Shown: positions 1 to 5,587 of the stretch, in pieces
How the letters are laid out: every line of letters starts with the position of its first letter
Position numbering within the stretch: position 1 is the first letter of the stretch
Source: JBBQTU01 sp038213005
Lineage (GTDB): Bacteria > Planctomycetota > Phycisphaerae > Tepidisphaerales > Tepidisphaeraceae
Direction of reading: 5' to 3'
DNA: 6,322 nt
Assembly: GCA_038213005.1 (NCBI GenBank)
Contig: JBBQTU010000238.1
Coordinates: 1 to 6,322 of the forward strand
Translations under genes and position numbers: made by a program
Notes under the pieces: generated by a model
Told to the model about the DNA's origin: nothing
Database searches by the model: none
What the model saw: the letters and a program-made list of their open reading frames with translations, nothing else

Positions 1-966
1 CTTCTGCACGCTACCAGTTCCGCTGATTACGCCAGCGTAGGCTTGAGTACCCGCAAGGTGGTATGACAGGGCCGCGTTGTTGACGATATCGCCACCAATG
101 GAGCCATCGTGTCCAGCAAAGTCGCCAAGCTGCAGCGTGCCGGCCGAAACCGTGGTGATACCGGAGTACGTGTTCGCGCCCGTCAGGATCAGCGCGCCAA
201 AGCCCCCTGACTTGGTCAAAGACCCGCCCGGACTAGTCAGCGGTGTTGCCCAGGTAACGGTCTGGCTGTTAGTGTCGACATTGTACTGCTGACCAGCGGC
301 AGTGCTGAACCGGCCGGAGTAATCGTTCTGGTTCGCTGTTGAGTATTGCAGGCAGCCGCTGGCAAGGACGATGGAGCCCGCATTGGCCGCAGCCGAATTG
401 CCCAGCGGCCCTTTTGTCCCCGCGACCTCCACGACGCCGAGGCTAACCGTACCGGCGCCGAGGGTTGTCACGCCGGTGTAGGTATTTGCACCCGCCAGGA
501 TCAGCAGACCACCGCCGGCTTTGGTAAAGCCCTGATTACCCGCCAAGACCGCGCTGATATTCACGGACTTGTCGCTCGCCAACTGGTTGACTGTGATGGT
601 TGGCGAGCCGCTGCCGACGGCCAGGGTCAGGACGTTGGCGGACGTGCCGTTGTTGCTCAGAATCCAGCCGCTCGAGGGATTGGTATCACCGAAAATCAGA
701 TTTCCGATAGTGCGGGCTGAGTCCAAGTGCACCGTGCTGTCGGCGCCAATGTTCACATGGTTGAAGTCCGCCGTGTAACCGCTGCCATCAGCAACAACGC
801 TGTTGAGCCAATTGGCTGCGGCGCTCCAATAGCCGCCGGTATTGACTTGCCATTGTCCGTTGGCATTTGCCGCGAGGGCGGAGTCTTGTCCGGCCAGAAC
901 TCCCAACACGCCCGCCGTTGCTGCCAACATCCATCCTGCCCCGACTGTCTTCGCCTTCATGTTCAT
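1..966 (-). CDS. Secreted protein with autotransporter-associated beta-strand repeats (partial, C-terminus off the left edge)
   Basis: I translated the minus strand by hand; the frame is open for all 322 codons from 966 to the window edge. Residues 1-32 form a signal peptide: Lys4 and Lys6, a hydrophobic core at about 8-25, and an ALA cleavage motif at 30-32. A Trp/Asn-rich segment follows (GGYWSAAANWL, 44-54), typical of the start of such passengers. Two repeats of the autotransporter-associated beta-strand family are clear: one around 147-177 with LILAGANTYTGVTTLGAGTV, and one around 249-281 with LILTGANTYSGITTVSAGTL. A third begins near 310 (YAGVISGTGSV). These repeats build a right-handed beta-helix exposed at or beyond the cell surface. 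ATG codons lie at 966 and 960; a GGGAG site is 3 nt before the first and 9 nt before the second, so 960 is equally plausible. The anchor or translocator domain is not visible, so whether it is a true autotransporter is unknown. Confidence 0.88.
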   Translation of the reverse strand, partial: MNMKAKTVGAGWMLAATAGVLGVLAGQDSALAANANGQWQVNTGGYWSAAANWLNSVVADGSGYTADFNHVNIGADSTVHLDSARTIGNLIFGDTNPSSGWILSNNGTSANVLTLAVGSGSPTITVNQLASDKSVNISAVLAGNQGFTKAGGGLLILAGANTYTGVTTLGAGTVSLGVVEVAGTKGPLGNSAAANAGSIVLASGCLQYSTANQNDYSGRFSTAAGQQYNVDTNSQTVTWATPLTSPGGSLTKSGGFGALILTGANTYSGITTVSAGTLQLGDFAGHDGSIGGDIVNNAALSYHLAGTQAYAGVISGTGSVQK

Positions 967-969
967 TGT

Positions 970-974
970 CTCCC
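970..974 (-). promoter_or_regulatory. Ribosome binding site of the repeat protein
   Basis: The minus strand reads GGGAG, 3 nt before the ATG at 966 and 9 nt before the in-frame ATG at 960. The spacing favours 960 as the actual start. Another in-frame ATG at 990 lies upstream of this site and is therefore unlikely to be used. Confidence 0.55.
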
Positions 975-1071
975 AATGATCATGGTCCATCGTCTGAAGA
1001 GGTTGCGGATGCCCGGGAACACGGGCCGGAGCGGTGCTCAGGCCCGGATCCGCAAAGACCACCAGACCTGA

Positions 1072-1103
1072 GTTATATTGCACGACCACACTGCAATTGG
1101 CAA
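1072..1103 (-). promoter_or_regulatory. Weak promoter-like element upstream of the repeat protein
   Basis: On the minus strand TTGCCA (1098-1103) is followed by TATAAC (1072-1077). The -10 matches 5 of 6 consensus positions, but the 20-bp spacer is longer than usual. This is the most AT-rich spot in an otherwise GC-rich leader. Use of this site would give a leader of roughly 100 nt. Confidence 0.27.
1077..1097. repeat. Inverted repeat, 6-bp arms, inside the promoter-like element
   Basis: The arms ATTGCA (1077-1082) and TGCAAT (1092-1097) are perfect inverted copies separated by 9 bp. The dyad lies between the putative -10 and -35 boxes, where a repressor operator would fit. A hairpin at the head of the transcript or chance are the alternatives. 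Confidence 0.3.
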
Positions 1104-1137
1104 GTACGATGCGCTGCCGTTGGATATGCATGGTGTG

Positions 1138-1324
1138 GTGCGGGCGCGTGGTTGGCGCATCGGGCGTGATCCGTAGGGGCGCTGTGGGGTGCTTCTGTGC
1201 GGGCGAGGACGCCGCGCACTACCTGTGCGGGCGCGTGGTTGGCGCATGGGTCGTGATCCGTAGGTACGCCGTGGGGTGGTCCTGTGCGGGCGGGGACGCC
1301 GCGCACTACCTGTGCGGACGCGCT
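1138..1324. repeat. 87-bp tandem repeat, two full copies plus a partial third
   Basis: Copy 1 (1138-1224) and copy 2 (1225-1311) align without gaps, with 8 mismatches in 87 positions by hand count (about 91% identity). A degenerate third copy begins at 1312 (GTGCGGACGCG) and fades after about 13-16 nt. Each copy contains GTGCGGGCG twice, 59 bp apart. The unit equals 29 codons, so frames on both strands stay open through it, but no frame has a recognisable domain, ribosome binding site or convincing start. I treat it as non-coding repeat DNA between the carbonic anhydrase gene and the repeat-protein gene. Confidence 0.85.
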
Positions 1325-1451
1325 GGGTTCCGGTGGAATCCGTGCGAGGATCACGCTTCGGCGGTTGGATGCTGGCCTTAGCGCGGGGCGCCGCATTCGG
1401 GGCAGCGGTCGGGGCTGGCGCGCGGTCATATTAACAGTAGGTGATATGGGG

Positions 1452-1471
1452 CCACGTAGCGCTCGCCGTGG
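1452..1471 (-). terminator. Possible hairpin terminator after the carbonic anhydrase gene
   Basis: CCACG (1452-1456) and CGTGG (1467-1471) form a 5-bp stem with a 10-nt loop, 11 nt beyond the stop codon in the direction of transcription. No T-run follows on the minus strand, so intrinsic termination here would be weak. Confidence 0.25.
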
Positions 1472-1482
1472 AGCGTGGGAGA

Positions 1483-2127
1483 TCAGGACAGGGCTGAGAG
1501 CGCGGCGTTGTACATGGTGAGCGCTTCATCGGGATGGGTGACGGTCGTGTTCAGGTCGCGCAGGAGGCCATCCTGGAGGGCGTAGATCCAGCCGTGGACG
1601 GCCAGGGCCTGGCCACGTTCCCAGGCGTCGCGGGCGATGGTGGTCTGGCAGACGTTGGCGACCTGTTCGATGACGTTGAGTTCGCAGAGCCGGTCGGAGG
1701 CCTTGGCGTCATCGCCTGCGCGAGCGAGATGTGCCTGGTGCTTCTGGCCGACATCCTGGACATGGCGAAGCCAGTTGTCGCTCAGGCCAAGGCGCTGGCG
1801 CTGATACACGGCCTGCACGCCGCTGCAGCCGTAGTGGCCACAGACGATGATGTGGCGGACCTTGAGGATATCGACGGCGAACTGCATGACCGACAGACAG
1901 TTCAGGTCGGTGTGGACGACGAGGTTGGCGATATTGCGGTGGACGAAGAGTTCGCCGGGGGCCAGGTCGACGATTTCATTGGCGGGCACTCGACTGTCGG
2001 AGCAGCCGATCCAGAGATAGCCGGGGGACTGCTGCTGGGAGAGCTTGAGGAAGAAATCAGGGTTCTGGCGGCGAATGCGGCCGGCCCAGGCCTGGTTGTT
2101 CTGGAAGAGGTGGTTGAGAGTTCGCAT
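1483..2127 (-). CDS. can: Beta-class carbonic anhydrase (Can type)
   Basis: The 214-residue product should catalyse reversible CO2 hydration to bicarbonate with a zinc centre in the cytoplasm, supplying bicarbonate to carboxylases. The beta-class motifs are intact: CSDSR at 42-46 and HYGC at 98-101, giving zinc ligands Cys42, His98 and Cys101 and the Asp44-Arg46 dyad. These four positions carry the same numbers as in E. coli Can, whose length (220) is also close. Trp39, Arg64 and Tyr182 match the non-catalytic bicarbonate site of type II beta enzymes (Trp39, Arg64, Tyr181), suggesting allosteric control. HGWIYALQDGLLRDL (178-192) is also characteristic. The ATG at 2127 has no Shine-Dalgarno site. 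The frame is open for 38 more codons upstream, to a TAG at 2242-2244, but has no ATG, GTG or TTG there, so 2127 is the best start. Confidence 0.95.
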   Translation of the reverse strand: MRTLNHLFQNNQAWAGRIRRQNPDFFLKLSQQQSPGYLWIGCSDSRVPANEIVDLAPGELFVHRNIANLVVHTDLNCLSVMQFAVDILKVRHIIVCGHYGCSGVQAVYQRQRLGLSDNWLRHVQDVGQKHQAHLARAGDDAKASDRLCELNVIEQVANVCQTTIARDAWERGQALAVHGWIYALQDGLLRDLNTTVTHPDEALTMYNAALSALS

Positions 2128-2221
2128 AGCGGGAGCGTACTGGCCGGGGGCGGGTTTGCCAATCGGCTCGCGGGCCTCGCGCAGGGCAATCGCGAGCGAG
2201 TGGAAGTCGAGGGTGTTCGCA

Positions 2222-2270
2222 CCGCGACTACAAAGCCGCGGCTACGTAGAAGCGACTCTGTAGTCGTTTT
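2222..2270. repeat. Palindromic repeat cluster upstream of the carbonic anhydrase gene
   Basis: CGACTACA (2225-2232) and TGTAGTCG (2259-2266) are perfect 8-bp inverted arms around a 26-bp centre, with TTTT at 2267-2270. The centre contains two overlapping self-complementary sequences, AGCCGCGGCT (2234-2243) and CTACGTAG (2242-2249). On the minus strand GTAGCCGCGG (2236-2245) is repeated as GTAGTCGCGG (2222-2231), 14 bp apart. Such nested symmetry resembles REP-like dispersed palindromes. On the plus strand the arms plus TTTT also resemble a terminator, but no plus-strand gene ends here. Confidence 0.55.
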
Positions 2271-2348
2271 CCGGCCCTACGACCAGACCACGAGGGCTCC
2301 TCACGATTGCTCTGGGGGCTGGCGGGATCACGGGACGCTGGCGGAGCC

Positions 2349-2363
2349 GCTTCCACAGGAAGC
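2349..2363. repeat. Short perfect hairpin
   Basis: GCTTCC (2349-2354) and GGAAGC (2358-2363) pair perfectly around a 3-nt loop. It lies downstream of the main terminator-like stem of pgk and may be a second stop or folding element; no function can be assigned. Confidence 0.3.
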
Positions 2364-2393
2364 CGGCCACGGCAGAAGCGGACTACTGGAAAG

Positions 2394-2427
2394 CCGACGG
2401 GCACGGATTGCTCGCCGTGCCCGTCGG
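2394..2427 (-). terminator. Terminator-like stem-loop downstream of pgk
   Basis: CCGACGGGCACGG (2394-2406) and CCGTGCCCGTCGG (2415-2427) form a perfect 13-bp GC-rich stem with an 8-nt loop. It begins 20 nt past the pgk stop codon. On the minus strand the stem is followed by GCTTTCC, which is only a poor T-run, so it may act as an imperfect intrinsic terminator or as a 3' end-protecting structure. Confidence 0.7.
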
Positions 2428-2447
2428 GGTCAAATCACAAAAGCGTA

Positions 2448-3629
2448 TCAGTCCAGGATATCCAGGGTGGAGAAGTGGCCGTTCTCCAGGTATTCCAGGG
2501 ACGCCCCGCCGCCGGTGGAGACGTGGCTGACCTGGTCGGCCAGACCGTTCTGTTCGATGGCGGCGGCCGAGTCACCACCGCCGATGACGGTGATGGCACC
2601 GTGGTTCTGGGTGGCCGCGGCGACGGCGTTGGCGACGGCCTTGGTGCCGGCGGCGAAGGGTGCCTTTTCAAAGACGCCCATAGGGCCGTTCCAGACGATG
2701 GTCTTGGCCTTGGCGATCTCGGTCTTGAACAGGGCGATGGTCTTGGGGCCGATGTCGAAGCCGGACTGGTCGGCGGGGAAATCGCCGGTGACGGCGGTGC
2801 CGGTGGGCGAGTCGATGGCTCCGGCGATGATGGTGTCGACGGGGAGCTTGATCTTGTCGCCGGCCTTGGCGAGCAGGGTCTTGGCGAGTTCCACCTTGTC
2901 GGGCTCGACGAGGCTCTTGCCGACCTTGCGGTCCTGTGCGAGGAAGAAGGTGTAGGCCATGGCGCCGCCGATCAGCAGGGTGTCGGCCTTGCCCAGGAGC
3001 TGTTCGATGACGTTGATCTTGTCGGAGACTTTGGCGCCGCCGAGGATGGCGACGAAGGGGCGGTGAGGGGCGGTGACGGCTTCGCCGAGGAACTTCAGTT
3101 CCTTCTTGATCAGGAAGCCGATGACGCGGGGCTTGCCCTGCATCTGCTGGGGGACGCCGAAGGTTGAAGCGTGTTCGCGGTGTGCGGTGCCGAAGGCGTC
3201 GTTGACATAGATGTCGCCGAGCTTGGCGAGCTGGGCGGCGAAATTCGGCTCGTTCTTCTCTTCTTCCTTGTGGAAGCGGAGGTTCTCGAGCAGGACGACA
3301 TCGCCATCGTTCATGGCGGCGACGGTCTTCTCGACATCGGGGCCGATGCAGTCGGTGGTGAAGGTGACGGGCTTGCCGAGCAGCGAGCTGAGGTGATCGG
3401 CGCAGGGCTTGAGCGAGTACTTGGCTTCCGGGCCGCCTTTGGGCCGGCCGAGATGGCTCATCAGCACCAGGCGTCCGCCGCGGTCGATCACGCTCTTGAT
3501 CGTCGGCAGCGCCTGGGCGATGCGGCGATCGTCGGTGATTTTCGAGCCTTCGAGGGGGACGTTGAAATCCACTCGCATGATGACGCGCTTGCCCTTAACG
3601 TCGATATCCGCAACAGTCTTCTTTGCCAT
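2448..3629 (-). CDS. pgk: Phosphoglycerate kinase
   Basis: The 393-residue product transfers phosphate between 1,3-bisphosphoglycerate and ADP in cytosolic glycolysis, and in reverse in gluconeogenesis. It has the usual length and all family blocks: the signature RVDFNVP (19-25), SHLGRPKG (58-65), LLENLRFH (113-120), the Arg151 region AHREH (149-153), GGAKVSDK (197-204), LLIGGAMAYTFF (218-229), the nucleotide-site loop NGPMGVFE (314-321), and the Gly-rich GGGDS (350-354) and GGGAS (373-377). The N-terminal substrate and C-terminal nucleotide domains are both complete. The frame stays open for 114 further codons upstream to 3971, but that part is antisense to the neighbouring gene. The MAKKTV start at 3629 has a strong AAGGAG site. 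No gap or tpi gene is adjacent; it appears to be transcribed alone. Confidence 0.98.
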   Translation of the reverse strand: MAKKTVADIDVKGKRVIMRVDFNVPLEGSKITDDRRIAQALPTIKSVIDRGGRLVLMSHLGRPKGGPEAKYSLKPCADHLSSLLGKPVTFTTDCIGPDVEKTVAAMNDGDVVLLENLRFHKEEEKNEPNFAAQLAKLGDIYVNDAFGTAHREHASTFGVPQQMQGKPRVIGFLIKKELKFLGEAVTAPHRPFVAILGGAKVSDKINVIEQLLGKADTLLIGGAMAYTFFLAQDRKVGKSLVEPDKVELAKTLLAKAGDKIKLPVDTIIAGAIDSPTGTAVTGDFPADQSGFDIGPKTIALFKTEIAKAKTIVWNGPMGVFEKAPFAAGTKAVANAVAAATQNHGAITVIGGGDSAAAIEQNGLADQVSHVSTGGGASLEYLENGHFSTLDILD

Positions 3630-3635
3630 GACTCG

Positions 3636-3641
3636 CTCCTT
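3636..3641 (-). promoter_or_regulatory. Ribosome binding site of pgk
   Basis: The minus strand reads AAGGAG, 6 nt before the ATG at 3629. It decides this start against the long upstream open extension. Confidence 0.88.
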
Positions 3642-3709
3642 ATGTAGATGTCCGGGGTTGGTTTCCCTGTGCCTCGGGTGCCGATGCGCCTGACCGAGAG
3701 GCTGCGAGG

Positions 3710-3737
3710 ATGCTAAGATTTGGCTGTTACAAGTCAA
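3710..3737 (-). promoter_or_regulatory. Sigma70-like promoter of pgk
   Basis: On the minus strand TTGACT (3732-3737, 5 of 6 consensus) and TAGCAT (3710-3715, 4 of 6) are separated by 16 bp. Transcription would begin near 3703, giving a leader of about 75 nt that ends in the strong ribosome binding site. Confidence 0.5.
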
Positions 3738-3757
3738 GGCCGATGACGATAGACTTC

Positions 3758-3762
3758 GGAGG
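3758..3762 (+). promoter_or_regulatory. Ribosome binding site of the exported protein gene
   Basis: GGAGG lies 3 nt before the ATG at 3766. The sequence is strong but the spacing is short. No ATG, GTG or TTG in the next few codons offers better spacing, and the signal peptide begins directly at 3766. Confidence 0.55.
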
Positions 3763-3765
3763 CTG

Positions 3766-4896
3766 ATGCGAGCGATTGCCAGAACAATCGGGACGAGACT
3801 GCTGATGCTGGCGGGTTTAAGCGCGGGCGTGGCGACGGCACAACTGCCGGCAACCGCGCCGACGTCCGGGCCGACGTCGCGCAATGTCGAGGCGGTCTCG
3901 CTGAAGTCGCTCGTGCAGTTGCGCATCGGCGACGGTCTGCTGGAACTGTACACCGACCATCCGGCCACCAAAGGGCAAATCCCTGTCCGCCTGGACGGGG
4001 GGGCGGCGAGCGCGCAACTGCGAATCGTGAGCAGTTCAGAGCAGTTGCCCCCCTACCGTCCCGATGCGTTTGACCTCACGATCGAGCAGGTGGGGAGCAC
4101 GGGGATCATCCACACCACTGTTTCTTCCGCCGGCGGCAATGTGCAGATCTGGCGGGATGTGACGCTGCCCGATCAGCAGGTCGCGGTGGTGCAACTGGTG
4201 CAGGCGGGCATGCCGGACGCCGATGGCGGCGCGATTCGCCTGTATATCCAACGGATGATCGGCGAAGAGGAGACAGGGAAAGCGAACTTCCCGGCCAGTG
4301 ATTTTGCGACGCTGATCCGGCAGCACCTGGAACCGACGGACGAATATCTCCGCCCGATCTTCCAGACGCTGGGCGGGCAGGAGCAGCTCTTTGACGTTGA
4401 GCCCGCACTGGCGGCGGAGGTCTTCGCCGACCGGATGCGGCCGGATGCGGAGCTGCAGAAGACCGTTGCGGCGCTGGTGGCGAGGCTGGATGCAGACCGT
4501 CCACAGGATCGCAACGCCGCCCAGGCGGAGTTGGAGAAACTGGGCGAGGGCGCGGCGGTCGCGCTGCGGTCGGTGGACGCGTCGAAGCTTTCGCTGGAGC
4601 AGCAGACGCGGATTCGCACGATCCTGTCGCCGCAGACTCACGCGGCCGGGATCGATCCGGCGAAGCTGCGAGCGAATGTGCCATTCCTGCTGGATGCCCT
4701 GAACTGCCGCGACGCCGCGGCCCGGCATGCCGCGCTGGAGGAACTGCGGGCGCAGACCCATCAGGCGATTGTGCTGGATGTGGACGGCCCGGAGGACGCG
4801 CGGCGGACGAAGGTGCGGGAACTGCGTCGCGCGCTGACCACGCCAACCACCGCGCCGGCGACGATGCCTGCAACGCAGGCGGCTGAGGGGATGTGA
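3766..4896 (+). CDS. Uncharacterised exported protein with HEAT-like C-terminal part
   Basis: I do not recognise a named family for this 376-residue protein. Residues 1-25 form a signal peptide: Arg2, Arg6 and Arg11, then LLMLAGLSAGVATA, with likely cleavage before Gln26. A Pro/Thr-rich linker (27-39) follows. Residues 43-148 alternate hydrophobic and polar residues and look beta-rich. The region 175-225 is mixed. Residues 232-288 are helical and contain NAAQAELEKLGEGAAVALRS (250-269), then QQTRIRTIL. This matches the pattern of HEAT-like segments common in secreted planctomycete proteins (family knowledge, recalled rather than searched). A second amphipathic stretch spans about 306-332. The C-terminus (358-373) is a low-complexity Thr/Ala/Pro tail. 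There is no transmembrane segment beyond the signal, so it is likely periplasmic or secreted. It is transcribed divergently from pgk, with 136 bp between the starts. Confidence 0.85.
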   Translation: MRAIARTIGTRLLMLAGLSAGVATAQLPATAPTSGPTSRNVEAVSLKSLVQLRIGDGLLELYTDHPATKGQIPVRLDGGAASAQLRIVSSSEQLPPYRPDAFDLTIEQVGSTGIIHTTVSSAGGNVQIWRDVTLPDQQVAVVQLVQAGMPDADGGAIRLYIQRMIGEEETGKANFPASDFATLIRQHLEPTDEYLRPIFQTLGGQEQLFDVEPALAAEVFADRMRPDAELQKTVAALVARLDADRPQDRNAAQAELEKLGEGAAVALRSVDASKLSLEQQTRIRTILSPQTHAAGIDPAKLRANVPFLLDALNCRDAAARHAALEELRAQTHQAIVLDVDGPEDARRTKVRELRRALTTPTTAPATMPATQAAEGM

Positions 4897-4942
4897 GCTT
4901 GCCAGGGCCGTACCACGCCGTGGCCGACTCCGGCATGGGCAC

Positions 4943-4970
4943 TTACCTTTTGCGAGCGGCGCTTTATAGT
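4943..4970 (+). promoter_or_regulatory. Promoter of the nitroreductase gene, probably giving a leaderless mRNA
   Basis: TATAGT (4965-4970) matches 5 of 6 positions of a -10 box and is 16 bp after TTACCT (4943-4948), a weak -35 with 3 of 6. The -10 box ends 8 nt before the ATG at 4979, so transcription would start at or next to the first codon. The absence of any Shine-Dalgarno sequence here agrees with leaderless initiation. Confidence 0.45.
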
Positions 4971-4978
4971 AGCCGGTC

Positions 4979-5554
4979 ATGCTCGACTCATTTGCCAAAC
5001 TCGTTCGCGAGGCGCGCACGCGCCGGCGCTACATCCATGCCCATCCTGTGTCGCGAGAGATGGTCGTCGCCCTGGTTGACCTGGCCCGGCTGGGCCCGTC
5101 GGCGATGAACGCTCAGCCTCTTCGCTACCGGATTGTGACGGAGCCCGGCGAATGCGACGCGGTGTTCCAGTGCACCAACTGGGCCAAGGGCCTGCGCACG
5201 GGGCCTGCGCCGACACCCGAGGAGCGGCCGCCAGCGTGGGTGCTGATTCTCTCTGTTGAGCCGGCCGCCTTCGCGCCGAGCGTGGATGTGGGCATCGCCG
5301 CCCAGACGATCAACCTGGGCGCTAACGCAGCGGGTCTGGCAACCTGCATGCTGGCGAGCATCGACCGGGTGCGACTGGCAGAGGTGCTCGCGGTGCCCGC
5401 GGGGCTGAAGGTTGAACTGCTGATGTCGGTCGGCAAGGCTGGCGAGGCCGTCGCGATTGAGGCGCTGGCGGCGGCGGCGCCAACCCCCTACTGGCGCACG
5501 CCCGACCAGGTGCATCACGTTCCCAAGCGAAGCCTTGAGGACATATTGGTTTAA
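4979..5554 (+). CDS. Nitroreductase-family flavoprotein
   Basis: The 191-residue product belongs to the FMN-dependent nitroreductase superfamily, cytoplasmic enzymes that pass electrons from NAD(P)H to nitro compounds, quinones or other acceptors; the natural substrate cannot be told from sequence. Near the N-terminus TRRRYI (14-19) is the Arg-rich FMN-phosphate motif. GPSAMNAQPLRY (39-50) is the conserved flavin-contact block with Asn44, Gln46 and Arg49. DVGIAAQTINLGANAAGLAT (103-122) is the family's central helix. The C-terminus reads HHVPKRSLEDIL (179-190), a tail seen in small single-domain members. The length is typical of the shorter members. The ATG at 4979 has no Shine-Dalgarno site; a -10 box just upstream suggests a leaderless transcript. 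It is 82 bp from the preceding gene and probably transcribed separately. Confidence 0.9.
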   Translation: MLDSFAKLVREARTRRRYIHAHPVSREMVVALVDLARLGPSAMNAQPLRYRIVTEPGECDAVFQCTNWAKGLRTGPAPTPEERPPAWVLILSVEPAAFAPSVDVGIAAQTINLGANAAGLATCMLASIDRVRLAEVLAVPAGLKVELLMSVGKAGEAVAIEALAAAAPTPYWRTPDQVHHVPKRSLEDILV

Positions 5555-5566
5555 GGTGCCAGGGTG

Positions 5567-5587
5567 CTCGGAGCCGTGGCGGCCGAG
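5567..5587 (+). terminator. Possible hairpin after the nitroreductase gene
   Basis: CTCGG (5567-5571) and CCGAG (5583-5587) pair around an 11-nt loop that can itself pair GCC with GGC. It lies 12 nt past the stop codon. No T-run follows, so it is at best a weak terminator. Confidence 0.3.

Larger units (their letters stand above)
967..1482. other. Gene-free region between the repeat-protein gene and the carbonic anhydrase gene
   Basis: These 516 bp hold the leader and weak promoter of the repeat-protein gene, an inverted repeat, the 87-bp tandem repeat and a small hairpin just past the carbonic anhydrase stop. From 1325 to 1450 I see nothing assignable. Several frames are open on both strands, but their products are Arg/Pro/Ala-rich and lack domains, as expected of GC-rich non-coding DNA. 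Confidence 0.6.
2128..2447. other. Intergenic region between pgk and the carbonic anhydrase gene
   Basis: These 320 bp hold the terminator-like stem downstream of pgk, a short hairpin at 2349-2363, and a palindromic repeat cluster at 2222-2270. I see no convincing promoter box for the carbonic anhydrase and no RNA gene. The spacing and the stem argue against pgk and the carbonic anhydrase gene being one transcription unit. Confidence 0.6.

Noticed and set aside
1138..1324. Possible CRISPR array
   Set aside because: The copies are contiguous and similar over their whole 87 bp, with no short conserved repeats alternating with variable spacers and no cas genes nearby.
1378..1428. Minus-strand fragment reading CPECGAPR, like a zinc-ribbon motif
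   Set aside because: It is only 15 codons between a TGA (1426-1428) and a TAA (1378-1380), with no start codon or second Cys pair, so it is probably chance.
1034..1429. Open frames of 115 codons (plus) and 118 codons (minus) through the 87-bp repeats
   Set aside because: They stay open because the repeat unit is 29 codons long. In these frames most copy differences change the amino acid, and no domain or ribosome binding site is present.
1534..2955. Plus-strand open frame of 473 codons
   Set aside because: It lies antisense to the carbonic anhydrase and pgk genes, both with full family motifs. Its product has no domain and arises from the GC-rich codon pattern of the real genes.
2307..3167. 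Plus-strand open frame of 286 codons
   Set aside because: It is mostly antisense to pgk; the product is Gly/Asp/Ala/Val-rich with no domain, as expected for a codon-complement shadow.
3630..3971. 114-codon N-terminal extension of pgk
   Set aside because: It crosses the promoter region and runs antisense into the exported-protein gene. The AAGGAG site and the family alignment fix the start at 3629.
4901..4934. Short stems after the exported-protein gene (GGCC/GGCC and GCCG/CGGC)
   Set aside because: They are only 4-5 bp, mutually exclusive, and not followed directly by a T-run, so I do not call a terminator.
4036..5019. Minus-strand open frame of 327 codons
   Set aside because: It is antisense to the exported-protein gene and spans its stop and the nitroreductase promoter. 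The product is Arg/His/Pro-rich with no domain.
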